Assembly (NCBI GenBank): GCA_964455185.1
Contig: CAYVUR010000003.1
Location: forward strand, 1 to 53,073
DNA: 53,073 nt
Reading direction: 5' to 3'
Origin: CAISTG01 sp964455185
GTDB taxonomy: Bacteria > Patescibacteriota > Patescibacteriia > 2-01-FULL-39-33
In this document: positions 16,493-25,472 of the stretch, piece after piece
Position numbering within the stretch: the first letter of the stretch is position 1
Layout of the letters: each line of letters starts with the position of its first letter
Made by a program: the position numbers and the translations under genes
Notes under the pieces: model-generated
Told to the model about the DNA's origin: nothing
Database searches by the model: none
What the model saw: the letters and a program-made list of their open reading frames with translations, nothing else

Positions 16493-17125
16493 ATGAATAA
16501 AATATTTGCTGTATACAAACCTAAAGGAGTTTCGTCTTTTGCTGTAATAAAACAATTACGTAAATCTTGGGGAATTAAAAAAATAGGTCATGCGGGAACC
16601 TTAGATCCTTTAGCTCAAGGTGTTTTAGTTGTTGGGGTTGGTAGAGAAGCTACCAAAAAACTTTCTTCTGAGGTTACTAAAGAAAAAGAATATATAGCAA
16701 CAATTAAATTAGGAGAATATAGTACAACTGATGATGCTGAAGGAGAAAAAAACAAAATAAACGATTATCAACCAAAGAAAAAAGAAATAAAAGAAACATT
16801 ATCTCAATTCATTGGTGAAATTATGCAAGTTCCTCCTAATTTTTCTGCTATAAAAATTAAAGGTAATCGAGCTTATAAAATGGCTAGAGAGGGAAAAAAA
16901 ATAGAATTAAAAGCTCGTTTAGTTTTAATAAAAGAAATAGAATTATTAGATTATAATTATCCTTTTTTAAAAATTCGTGTAATAACTGGTCCCGGAGTTT
17001 ATATTAGATCATTAGCTCGAGATATTGGGCAAAAATTAGGAATAGGAGCTTATTTGTCAGAATTAGAAAGAATTCGAGTAGGTGAATTTAAAATTAGTGA
17101 TTGTTGTAATTTAATAAAAGATTAA
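16493..17125 (+). CDS. truB: tRNA pseudouridine(55) synthase TruB
   Basis: Makes pseudouridine 55 in the T-loop of tRNAs. 210 residues, about 100 shorter than the E. coli enzyme because the C-terminal PUA domain is absent. The catalytic block GHAGTLDPLAQG contains Asp38. GPGVYIRSLARDIG is the second conserved block. It begins an operon with the threonylcarbamoyl-AMP synthase gene (10 bases apart), both tRNA modification functions. Confidence 0.95.
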   Translation: MNKIFAVYKPKGVSSFAVIKQLRKSWGIKKIGHAGTLDPLAQGVLVVGVGREATKKLSSEVTKEKEYIATIKLGEYSTTDDAEGEKNKINDYQPKKKEIKETLSQFIGEIMQVPPNFSAIKIKGNRAYKMAREGKKIELKARLVLIKEIELLDYNYPFLKIRVITGPGVYIRSLARDIGQKLGIGAYLSELERIRVGEFKISDCCNLIKD

Positions 17126-17134
17126 AATTAATTT

Positions 17135-17695
17135 ATGCTTAAAAAAGAAGTAATAAAAAAACTCAAAGCTGGTAAAGTTGGAGTAATTCCCACTGATACA
17201 ATTTATGGTTTAGTGGGTCAAGCATTAAATCGCGAAACCGTAGAATTAATTTATGAGATTAAACAACGCAAACCGGAAAAACCTTTTATTATTTTAATTT
17301 CATTAATTGAAGAATTGAAATCTTTTGGCGTTAATATTTCTTTGAAAGAAAAAAAATTTTTAGATAAATATTGGCCAGGAGCTGTAAGTGTAATTTTATC
17401 TTGTAAATACGAAAAATTTAAATATCTACATCGTGGTACTAAAACTTTAGCATTTCGTTTACCTCAAAATAAATTTTTATTAGAAATAATTAAAGAAGTC
17501 GGCCCTTTAGTTGCTCCTTCAGCTAATCCAGAAGGCTTGCTTCCAGCAGAGAACATTAAACAAGCTAAAAAGTATTTTGGTAATAAAATTTTTTATTATG
17601 GTCGCGGTAAATTATCAACTACCCCATCTACTTTGGTTAGATTAATTAATGGAGAAGTTGAAATTTTAAGAGATGGTATTGTTAAAATTTATTAA
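17135..17695 (+). CDS. tsaC: L-threonylcarbamoyladenylate synthase (Sua5/YrdC)
   Basis: Makes threonylcarbamoyl-AMP from Thr, bicarbonate and ATP, the first step of t6A modification of tRNAs that read ANN codons. 186 residues: a YrdC domain without the extra Sua5 C-terminal domain. Visible signatures: GVIPTDTIYGLVG near the N-terminus, KRKPEKPF-like lysine block (QRKPEKPF), KYWPGAVS and LVAPSANPEG. Follows truB closely. Confidence 0.95.
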   Translation: MLKKEVIKKLKAGKVGVIPTDTIYGLVGQALNRETVELIYEIKQRKPEKPFIILISLIEELKSFGVNISLKEKKFLDKYWPGAVSVILSCKYEKFKYLHRGTKTLAFRLPQNKFLLEIIKEVGPLVAPSANPEGLLPAENIKQAKKYFGNKIFYYGRGKLSTTPSTLVRLINGEVEILRDGIVKIY

Positions 17696-17697
17696 TT

Positions 17698-17726
17698 TAG
17701 ACTTATTAATAAAAAAATGTTATTAT
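17698..17726 (+). promoter_or_regulatory. Promoter of pfkB-family gene
   Basis: TAGACT (17698-17703), 17-base spacer, TATTAT (17721-17726), about 16 bases before ATG 17743. Confidence 0.5.
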
Positions 17727-17742
17727 ATTCATATAAAAATAT

Positions 17743-18699
17743 ATGTTAAAAAAGAAAAAATTTGATTTAGTTACTATTGGTGGTTCGACTGTGGATATTT
17801 CTTTTTATTCCAAAGAGGGGGAATTAATTTCTACTAGCAATGTTTCTAAACAAAAATTATTAGCTTTTGAATATGGGGCAAAAATTATTGCTGATAGAGT
17901 ATTTACTACGTGTGGTGGCGGAGCTTCTAATGTGGCAGTTTCTGCTTCGCGTTTAGGTTTAAAAACCGCTATTTTTTCTCGTATTGGTAGAGATGAAAAT
18001 GCTCGAATTATTTTAAGCAACTTAAAAGCTAATCAAGTTGATTCTTCATTTATTAAAATTGATCCTCAAGCATCAACTGCTTTTTCTATGATTCTTACTA
18101 TAGATAATCCTTCTAAGGAACATATTGCTTTTGTTCATCGAGGAGCTAATGCTAATTTTTCTTCTAAAGATTTAATGCTTAACAAAATTTCAACTGAATG
18201 GTTTTATGTCACTTCTTTACCACAAGATTTTTGGGAAGAAATTTTAGTTAAACTTATAGCAACCAAGAAAAAAATAGTATGGAATCCTGGCCACGAACAA
18301 TTAAAAGATATTTCAAAGATTAAAAAGTATTTATCTAATATTGAGATTTTAATAATAAATCGTGATGAGGCTTTAGAGTTTAGAAAATTAAAGAATATTA
18401 AAGGTTTAATAGCATATATTCATTCTCTTGGTCCTAAATTAGTTGTGGTTACTGATAGCGATAAAGGAGCCTATGTTTTTGATGGAAAAACTTATTATTT
18501 TATGAAAGCTAAATCTAGTAAAGTTGTAAATACTTTAGGAGTAGGAGATGCCTTTGGTTCAAGTTTGACTTCTGCGCTTATTTATGGTAAGAATATTAAA
18601 CAAGCTTTGATTTGGGGAATTACTAATTCTGCTTCAGTAGTATCTCATATTGGAGCTCAAAAAGGTTTATTAACCAAAAAACAAATAGATAAGAAATAA
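17743..18699 (+). CDS. PfkB-family carbohydrate/nucleoside kinase
   Basis: 318 residues, usual length. The glycine-rich sugar-binding block TCGGGASNVAVSASRLG lies near 57, and the C-terminal signature NTLGVGDAFGSS carries the catalytic Asp. The substrate (ribose, fructose, a nucleoside) cannot be told from sequence alone. Own promoter; the stop overlaps the start of the unusual segment before the dikinase gene. Confidence 0.88.
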   Translation: MLKKKKFDLVTIGGSTVDISFYSKEGELISTSNVSKQKLLAFEYGAKIIADRVFTTCGGGASNVAVSASRLGLKTAIFSRIGRDENARIILSNLKANQVDSSFIKIDPQASTAFSMILTIDNPSKEHIAFVHRGANANFSSKDLMLNKISTEWFYVTSLPQDFWEEILVKLIATKKKIVWNPGHEQLKDISKIKKYLSNIEILIINRDEALEFRKLKNIKGLIAYIHSLGPKLVVVTDSDKGAYVFDGKTYYFMKAKSSKVVNTLGVGDAFGSSLTSALIYGKNIKQALIWGITNSASVVSHIGAQKGLLTKKQIDKK

Positions 18700-18700
18700 T

Positions 18701-18755
18701 GGTCCGAAAGGAAGGTGACGGGCCTTAAATGGTTCGTTATTTTATTTTTAATTAA
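18701..18755 (+). promoter_or_regulatory. Candidate RNA leader / minigene before ppdK
   Basis: A patch unusually G/C-rich for this genome. GGUCC (18701-18705) pairs with GGGCC (18720-18724), or UCC-GAAA-GGA forms a small GNRA hairpin. AAGGAAGGTGA (18709-18719) is close to a perfect anti-SD match and is followed 9 bases on by ATG of an 8-codon frame (MVRYFIFN, 18729-18755). It may be a leader peptide, a regulatory RNA element or a remnant. No known riboswitch class is matched. Confidence 0.35.
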
Positions 18756-18794
18756 ATAATAAATTAATAATAAAAAATAACAAATTATAAAACT

Positions 18795-21458
18795 ATGTCT
18801 GAGACAAAGAAGTATGTTTATTCTTTTGAAGAGGGGAATAAAGATATGAAAGACCTTCTTGGTGGTAAAGGGGCCAATTTAGCTGAAATGACTAGCTTAG
18901 GCATTAATGTCCCCCCGGGTTTTACTATCACTACTGAAGTATGTGATCTTTATTACAAAAATGGTAAAGTACTAAGTCAAGAAGTAAAAGAACAAATCGC
19001 TATTAAACTTGATGAACTAGAAAAGAAAATGGGTAAAAGATTAGGAGACGCTAACGATCCTTTACTTGTATCGGTAAGATCTGGAGCTGCCGCTTCTTTA
19101 CCAGGCATGATGGATACGATTTTAAACTTAGGTCTAAACGATCAATCTGTATTAGGTTTAGCGGCTAAAACTAATAATCCTAGATTTGCTTGGGATTCCT
19201 ATCGACGTTTAATTCAAATGTATGGAGATGTTGTAATGGGAGTTGAACACGCTGAATTTGAACATATTTTAGAAAATGTTAAAGATACTAAAGGTGCTAG
19301 ATTTGATACTGATTTAACTACTGAAGATTTACAAGAAATAGTTGTTAAATATAAAGCAAAAATTAAAGAAGTAACAGGTATTGATTTTCCACAAAATCCA
19401 TTAGAACAATTAGCTGGAGCTATTAATGCCGTCTTTAATTCTTGGAATAATTATCGTGCGATTAGATATCGCCAAATTAATGATATTAAAGGATTAATTG
19501 GTACCGCTGTTAATATTCAAAGTATGGTGTTTGGTAATTTAGGAGAAGATTCTGGAACTGGTGTCTGTTTTACTCGAAATCCTTCAACTGGAGAAGCTAA
19601 ATTCTATGGAGAATATTTAATGAATGCTCAAGGTGAAGATGTAGTAGCTGGTATTAGAACTCCTTTGCCAGTTTCTAGTTTAGAAACTCAAAATCCAAGT
19701 GTTTATAAAGAATTAGTAGACACTTGCAATAAAGTTGAACAGCACTATCGTGATATGCAAGACATGGAATTTACCATTCAACAGGGAAAACTTTTTATTT
19801 TACAAACTAGAAATGGTAAACGTACTGCTACTGCCGCTGTTCGTATAGCAGTTGAATTAGTTAATGAAGGATTAATTTCTAAAGAAGAAGCAATTTTACG
19901 AGTTGACCCTAATGCTTTAAATCAACTATTACATAAACAACTTGACCCAATTGCTAAAGAGCAAGCCGAATGTATTGCCCAAGGTCTACCTGCTTCTCCT
20001 GGAGCAGCGGTTGGTGAAATTGTTTTTACAGCCGCTGAAGCTTATGAAAAAGCTCAATCTGGTTTAGATGTTATTTTAGTTCGTACTGAAACTTCTCCTG
20101 AAGATATTGATGGTATGCATAGCGCCAAAGGAATTTTAACTGCTCGCGGTGGTATGACTTCTCATGCCGCTGTGGTTGCTCGTGGTATGGGTACTTGTTG
20201 TGTTGCCGGTTGCGCTGATTTAATTATAGATGAAAAAGCAAAAACTTTAATTATTAAAGATAAAGGAATTACTTTAAGAGAGGGTGATTTTATTACTTTA
20301 GATGGATCTACTGGAAAAGTCTATTTAGGTAAAGTTGCTACTAAAGATCCTGAATTATCAGGAAATTTTGGCACTTTGATGGGTTGGGCTGATGAAATTA
20401 GAAAAATTGGTGTTAGAACTAATGCTGATACACCTCATGATGCTGCTGTTGCTAGAAAGTTTGGTGCTGAAGGTATTGGACTTTGTCGTACCGAGCATAT
20501 GTTTTTTGATGGTGACCGCATTAAAGCGGTTCGTGAAATGATTTTAGCTACTAATATTGAGGGACGGAAGAAGGCTTTAGCTAAATTATTACCTTATCAG
20601 AAAGAAGATTTTATTGGATTATTTAAGGCTATGGATGGTTATGCTGTTACAATTCGTTTACTTGATCCGCCTTTACATGAGTTTTTACCACAAGAAGAAA
20701 AAGATATTTACGAATTGGCTCGGGAAATGGAAGTTGATGTTGGAACTCTAAAAGCTAAAATTGCTGATTTACACGAATTTAATCCAATGTTAGGTCATCG
20801 TGGTTGTCGTTTAGCTATAACTTATCCAGAAATTTATGATATGCAAGTTACAGCTATTATTGAAGCGGCTATTGAAGTTGCGGCTCCTTGTTCTAATTGT
20901 GGTCGAGTTACAATAGTTAAACCAGAAATTATGATTCCTTTGGTAGCTACTACTAAAGAATTTTCTATATTGAAAGAGAGAATTATTAAAATTATTGAGA
21001 ACAAAATGGCTGAAGCTGGAGTTAATATTGAATATAAAATTGGTACGATGATTGAAGTTCCTCGCGCCGCTTTAGTAGCTGATAAGATTGTTGCCAATGG
21101 AGCTGAATTTTTCTCTTTCGGCACCAATGATTTAACTCAAATGGGCGCTGGTTTATCAAGAGATGATGCTGGAAAGTTTTTGAAAGAATATGTAGCGCAA
21201 GGTATTTATGAATATGATCCTTTTGAGGTGCTTGATCAAGAAGGAATTGGTGAATTAATTCGTATTGCTATAAATAAAGGTAGAAGTATTAAATCTGATT
21301 TGAAAGTAGGCATTTGTGGTGAACATGGGGGTGAACCAAAAACTGTTGAATTTTGTCATAGAGAGGGCTTTAATTATGTTTCATGTTCTCCATTTAGGGT
21401 GCCTATTGCTAGGTTGGCGGCAGCTCAAGCTGTAGTTAAAGAAAAAAATAAGAAATAA
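18795..21458 (+). CDS. ppdK: Pyruvate, phosphate dikinase
   Basis: Interconverts PEP + AMP + PPi and pyruvate + ATP + Pi. 887 residues, full length. N-terminal ATP-grasp domain (GGKGANLAEM at the start, SVRSGAAASLPGMMDT near 93), central phosphohistidine domain with GGMTSHAAVVARG (His457), and C-terminal PEP/pyruvate barrel with the acid/base Cys841 in ICGEHGG. In anaerobic fermenters it often runs toward ATP in glycolysis; here direction is inference. The ADP-forming acyl-CoA synthetase gene follows. Confidence 0.98.
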   Translation: MSETKKYVYSFEEGNKDMKDLLGGKGANLAEMTSLGINVPPGFTITTEVCDLYYKNGKVLSQEVKEQIAIKLDELEKKMGKRLGDANDPLLVSVRSGAAASLPGMMDTILNLGLNDQSVLGLAAKTNNPRFAWDSYRRLIQMYGDVVMGVEHAEFEHILENVKDTKGARFDTDLTTEDLQEIVVKYKAKIKEVTGIDFPQNPLEQLAGAINAVFNSWNNYRAIRYRQINDIKGLIGTAVNIQSMVFGNLGEDSGTGVCFTRNPSTGEAKFYGEYLMNAQGEDVVAGIRTPLPVSSLETQNPSVYKELVDTCNKVEQHYRDMQDMEFTIQQGKLFILQTRNGKRTATAAVRIAVELVNEGLISKEEAILRVDPNALNQLLHKQLDPIAKEQAECIAQGLPASPGAAVGEIVFTAAEAYEKAQSGLDVILVRTETSPEDIDGMHSAKGILTARGGMTSHAAVVARGMGTCCVAGCADLIIDEKAKTLIIKDKGITLREGDFITLDGSTGKVYLGKVATKDPELSGNFGTLMGWADEIRKIGVRTNADTPHDAAVARKFGAEGIGLCRTEHMFFDGDRIKAVREMILATNIEGRKKALAKLLPYQKEDFIGLFKAMDGYAVTIRLLDPPLHEFLPQEEKDIYELAREMEVDVGTLKAKIADLHEFNPMLGHRGCRLAITYPEIYDMQVTAIIEAAIEVAAPCSNCGRVTIVKPEIMIPLVATTKEFSILKERIIKIIENKMAEAGVNIEYKIGTMIEVPRAALVADKIVANGAEFFSFGTNDLTQMGAGLSRDDAGKFLKEYVAQGIYEYDPFEVLDQEGIGELIRIAINKGRSIKSDLKVGICGEHGGEPKTVEFCHREGFNYVSCSPFRVPIARLAAAQAVVKEKNKK

Positions 21459-21473
21459 TTAAAAGTTTTTAAC

Positions 21474-21503
21474 AAAAAATCCCAGATTTTTTCTGGGATT
21501 TTT
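21474..21503 (+). terminator. Intrinsic terminator after ppdK
   Basis: AAAAAATCCCAGA / TCTGGGATTTTTT arms with a T-rich loop and T run. Confidence 0.9.
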
Positions 21504-21549
21504 TGTTTTTAAAGTTTTTTTATGTTAATATTTTAATATATTAAAATAT

Positions 21550-23622
21550 ATGCATCAATTACAAAAATTATTTTCTCCATCAATAATTGCAGTGATAGGA
21601 GCCTCAGCTAATAAAGGTAAGGTTGGTAATGATGTTTTATTAAATGTTAAAAATACTGGACAAGCTGTAATTTATCCAATTAATCCTAAAGATGATTTTA
21701 TTGAAGGATTAAAAGCTTATAAATCTATTTTAGATACTCCTAAAATTCCGGATTTAGCTATTATAGTTGTTCCAGCAATTATTGTTCCTAAAGTTGTTGA
21801 AGAGTGTGGCCAAAAAGGTTGTAAAAATATTGTAATAATTTCTGCTGGTTTTAAAGAAAGCGGCAAAGAAGGAGAAAAATTAGAAGAAGAAATAAAAGAA
21901 TTAGCCAAAAAATATAAATTAGTAATATTAGGACCTAATTGTTTAGGTTATATTGCCACTAATCAATCAGTTAATGCTTCGTTTGCCGCTACTTATCCTA
22001 AAAAAGGAAATGTGGCTTTTTTATCACAATCAGGAGCTTTAGGAACTGCAATTTTAGATATGGCTGAAGCTCAAAATTTTGGCTTATCTTATTTTGTTAG
22101 TTTAGGCAATAAGGCTGGCATTTCTGAATTAGAATTATTAGATTATTTTGCCGAAGATAAAAAAACTAAAGTAATTTTAATGTATTTAGAATCAATTACT
22201 GATGGCTTAAAGTTCATTGAAACAGCAAAAAAAATAACTAAAAAGAAACCGATTATTGTATTAAAATCAGGTAAAACTTCAGAAGGCAGTAGGGCGGTAT
22301 CTTCTCATACTGGATCTTTAGCTGGTATGTCTGCTTCTTATAGCGCCGCTTTTAAACAAGCGGGAATAATTGAAGCTGAAGATTTAATAGATTTTTTTGA
22401 ATTAGCTAAAGCTTTTTCTTATCAAAATTTACCCCAAGGTGATAAAGTAGCAATAATAACTAATGCTGGTGGCCCGGGGATTATGATTACTGATTGGTTA
22501 ATAAAATATGGATTAAAGTTAGCGCAACTTTCCAATAAAACAAAAAATAGTTTATTTAAATTATTACCACCCGCTTCTAATATTCATAACCCCGTTGATT
22601 TATTGGGTGATGCTTTAGCGGATCGTTATCAGTCAGCGTTGGATTTGATTATTCAAGATAAAAATGTTGATTCAATTATTGTAGCTTTAACGCCTCAAAA
22701 AATGACACAAATAAAAGAAACAGCAGAAATTATTGGTAAGATTTCTCGTCAATATAATAAGCCAATAATTTTATGTTTTATGGGCGAAAAAAAGATTATA
22801 GATAATTATGAAATTTTTTCTAAATATTCTTTACCACAATTTAATTATCCTTTGGCGGCAGTAAGAGCTTTATCTATTATGCGACGCCAATATTTATGGC
22901 AACAAGAAAAGATAATTAAATTAAATTCAGTTAAAATAGTAAAGTCAAATAAAATAAAACAAATACTTTCTAAAAATAATTTAAACGAAGAATTTTGTCG
23001 TACAATTTTAATAGAAAATAAATTTCCTTTACATTTAGCTTTGGCTGTTAAAAATTCTAAAGAAGCAATTAAGGTTGCTTCAAAAATCGGTTATCCCTTG
23101 GCAGTTAAAGTTATTTCCCAACAAATAATACACAAATCAGATGTTGGAGGTGTTAAGGTTGGCGTTAATAATGAAAAACAATTATTAGAAGCTATTTCTC
23201 AAATTGAAAAAAATGTTAAAAATAAAAATCCAAAAGCGATAATCGATGGTTATTTAATTGGGGAAATGGTTTCTGGTTTACAAATTATTGCGGGCATGAA
23301 ACGAGATCCACAATTTGGACCTTTAATTATGGTTGGTTTAGGTGGCATTTATACAGAAATTTTTAAAGATGTTGTTTTTAGAGTTGTTCCTTTTAATTTA
23401 ATTGAAGCCAATAAAATGATTGAAGAATTAAAAATATATCCTATAATTTATGGAAGTCGAGGACAAAAACCATTAGATCAAAAAGCTTTAGCTGAATTAT
23501 TAGTTAAGCTAGCCAATTTTTCTTTAGCTTACCCAGAAATATCGGAAATTGATTTAAATCCAGTGATAGTTTTAGAAAAAGGGAGAGGAGTAAAAATTGT
23601 TGATGTTAGAATGATGAAATAA
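21550..23622 (+). CDS. ADP-forming acetate/acyl-CoA ligase (fused alpha-beta)
   Basis: 690 residues. CoA-binding domain (residues about 5-130: SIAVIGASANKGKVGN), succinyl-CoA ligase-like domains with SHTGSLAG (His253, the phosphorylated residue), and a C-terminal ATP-grasp domain (about 480-690; KVISQQIIHKSDVGGVKVGV). It converts acetyl-CoA or another acyl-CoA, ADP and Pi to acid, CoA and ATP, a substrate-level phosphorylation step. The exact acyl group is not determined. It sits after ppdK but behind a terminator, so is probably separately transcribed. Confidence 0.92.
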   Translation: MHQLQKLFSPSIIAVIGASANKGKVGNDVLLNVKNTGQAVIYPINPKDDFIEGLKAYKSILDTPKIPDLAIIVVPAIIVPKVVEECGQKGCKNIVIISAGFKESGKEGEKLEEEIKELAKKYKLVILGPNCLGYIATNQSVNASFAATYPKKGNVAFLSQSGALGTAILDMAEAQNFGLSYFVSLGNKAGISELELLDYFAEDKKTKVILMYLESITDGLKFIETAKKITKKKPIIVLKSGKTSEGSRAVSSHTGSLAGMSASYSAAFKQAGIIEAEDLIDFFELAKAFSYQNLPQGDKVAIITNAGGPGIMITDWLIKYGLKLAQLSNKTKNSLFKLLPPASNIHNPVDLLGDALADRYQSALDLIIQDKNVDSIIVALTPQKMTQIKETAEIIGKISRQYNKPIILCFMGEKKIIDNYEIFSKYSLPQFNYPLAAVRALSIMRRQYLWQQEKIIKLNSVKIVKSNKIKQILSKNNLNEEFCRTILIENKFPLHLALAVKNSKEAIKVASKIGYPLAVKVISQQIIHKSDVGGVKVGVNNEKQLLEAISQIEKNVKNKNPKAIIDGYLIGEMVSGLQIIAGMKRDPQFGPLIMVGLGGIYTEIFKDVVFRVVPFNLIEANKMIEELKIYPIIYGSRGQKPLDQKALAELLVKLANFSLAYPEISEIDLNPVIVLEKGRGVKIVDVRMMK

Positions 23623-23631
23623 TTTTATTAA

Positions 23632-25338
23632 ATGTTTAATTCTTTTATAAAGAAAATTACTAAACAATCACAATCAATAACTTCGGCCGCTATTGTTATT
23701 GGGGGACTTTCAATTGTTAGCCGTTTATTAGGAATTTTTCGTGATCACATCTTGGCTGGTAAATTTGGTGCTGGAGATGAGTTAGATATTTATTATGCCG
23801 CTTTTCGTTTGCCAGACATGGTTTATAATCTTTTAATTTTAGGTGCGGTTTCAGCTGGTTTAATTCCAGTTTTTACTGCTTTATTAACTAAAGATAAGGA
23901 AGATGAAGCCTGGAAATTAATTAATAGCATTCTTAATTTATTATCGGTTGCTTTGGCAATTACTTGTATGATTTTATTTTTTTCTGCTCCTTGGCTTATA
24001 CCTTTAATAACCCCGGGGTTTTCTAATGAAAAAATGACTCAGGTTATTGCTATGTCACAAATTATGTTTTTGAGTCCATTTTTTCTCGGTCTTTCAGCTA
24101 TTTTTTCTTCTATTTTGCAATCTTTTCGTAAATTTTTATTATATTCTTTAGCTCCATTATTTTATAATTTTGGTATTATTATTGGAGCTTTATATTTTGT
24201 AAAAATTTTAGGCATTTATGGTTTAGCTTGGGGTGTAGTTTTGGGAGCTTTAATGCATATGATAATTCAGTTATTACCAATTTTTTCTGTTGGTTTTAGA
24301 TATCGTTTTGATTTTAATTGGCGTGATAAAAATGTAATTAAAGTAGTAGCCATGATGATTCCTCGTACTTTGTCTTTAGCTGTTAGTCAAATTAATTTTG
24401 TTATTATTACTGTTATCGCTTCAACTTTAGCAGCCGGATCAATCGCTATTTTTAATTTGTCTAATAATCTTCAAAATTTTCCTTTAGGAATTTTTGGAGT
24501 TTCTTTTGGTGTAGCCGCTTTGCCTATACTTTCTAGTTTATTTGCTGATAAAAAAATTAATGAATTTATAACAACAATTTCTACTACTTTTAATCAAATT
24601 ATGTTTTTTATTTTGCCGGCCTCAGCTTTATTTTATGTTTTACGCGCTCAAATTGTTCGTGTTATATTGGGTTCGGGAAATTTTGATTGGTATGATACTC
24701 GTTTAACTGCCGCTTGTTTGGCTATTTTTTGTTTAGGTTTATTTGCTCAAAGTAGCTATCCTTTAATTATTAGAAGTTTTTATGCTATGCATAATACTAA
24801 AACCCCGTTTTTTATTGGATTAGCAACTATGATAATTAGTTTTTTTTCATTATTAGTTTTCCGCTGGTTTTTTAGTTTTAATAATTGGTTTTCTTTTTTT
24901 ATTATCGCTATCCTTCGTTTAGATGATTTATGGGGATTAGTTGATTTTAGAGTTTTAGCTTTACCTTCAGCCATTGTTGTTTCTTCAATTTTTGAATTAT
25001 TTATGCTTTTTATAATTTTACGTTTGCAGGTAGGAAAAATTAACGGAGTAAAAATTATTAAATCTGTGTCTCGAATTATTTTTGCCTCATTAGGAGCTGG
25101 ATTATTTACTTATGCCGCTCTTCAATTTTTTGATATTTTAGTTCCTACAGAAAAAGTCTGGGGTATTTTTACTCAAGGAACAATTGCTGGAATTTTAGGT
25201 TGTTTAGGCTATTTTTTATTAGGTTATTTATTAAATATAGAAGAAATGGAAGTGTTTATTTCTTCAATGAAACGTAAATTATTGAAATCTGCGGTAATTA
25301 TGGCTGAAGATAATATTGGAGAAGGAGATAAAGGTTAA
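23632..25338 (+). CDS. murJ: Lipid II flippase MurJ
   Basis: Flips lipid II across the membrane for peptidoglycan synthesis. 568 residues with about 14 membrane segments. Begins with SITSAAIVIGGLSIVSRLLGIFRDHILAGKFGAG, the MurJ N-terminal signature (here given in short: SRLLGIFRD). The loop around 425 (FSFNNWFSFFII...LDDLWGL) is longer than usual. It lies 9 bases after the acyl-CoA ligase and is terminated at 25391. Confidence 0.95.
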   Translation: MFNSFIKKITKQSQSITSAAIVIGGLSIVSRLLGIFRDHILAGKFGAGDELDIYYAAFRLPDMVYNLLILGAVSAGLIPVFTALLTKDKEDEAWKLINSILNLLSVALAITCMILFFSAPWLIPLITPGFSNEKMTQVIAMSQIMFLSPFFLGLSAIFSSILQSFRKFLLYSLAPLFYNFGIIIGALYFVKILGIYGLAWGVVLGALMHMIIQLLPIFSVGFRYRFDFNWRDKNVIKVVAMMIPRTLSLAVSQINFVIITVIASTLAAGSIAIFNLSNNLQNFPLGIFGVSFGVAALPILSSLFADKKINEFITTISTTFNQIMFFILPASALFYVLRAQIVRVILGSGNFDWYDTRLTAACLAIFCLGLFAQSSYPLIIRSFYAMHNTKTPFFIGLATMIISFFSLLVFRWFFSFNNWFSFFIIAILRLDDLWGLVDFRVLALPSAIVVSSIFELFMLFIILRLQVGKINGVKIIKSVSRIIFASLGAGLFTYAALQFFDILVPTEKVWGIFTQGTIAGILGCLGYFLLGYLLNIEEMEVFISSMKRKLLKSAVIMAEDNIGEGDKG

Positions 25339-25390
25339 TGTAATACTTTAATAATACTTTACATCAAATTAATACCAAAATAATTTATAG

Positions 25391-25416
25391 AAAATTCTCA
25401 AAATGGGAATTTTTTA
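25391..25416 (+). terminator. Intrinsic terminator after murJ
   Basis: AAAATTCTC / GGGAATTTT arms (one G-T pair) with a 5-base loop and T run. Confidence 0.75.
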
Positions 25417-25438
25417 TATTTGAAAAAAAAGTCTTTTT

Positions 25439-25466
25439 TTGTTAAGATTGGCTTAATAATTATAAT
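25439..25466 (+). promoter_or_regulatory. lepA promoter
   Basis: TTGTTA (25439-25444), 16-base spacer, TATAAT (25461-25466). ATG is at 25473, so the transcript would start at or next to the start codon. Confidence 0.6.
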
Positions 25467-25472
25467 TATAAA

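Noticed and set aside
18701..18724. Resemblance to the SRP RNA tip (GGTCC, purine loop, GGAAG)
   Set aside because: The 3' strand does not give the SRP internal loop (AGCAGCC) and no longer helix can be drawn on either side.
20834..21127. 97-residue minus-strand frame inside ppdK
   Set aside because: Shadow of a strongly conserved gene, no start signal and no family features.
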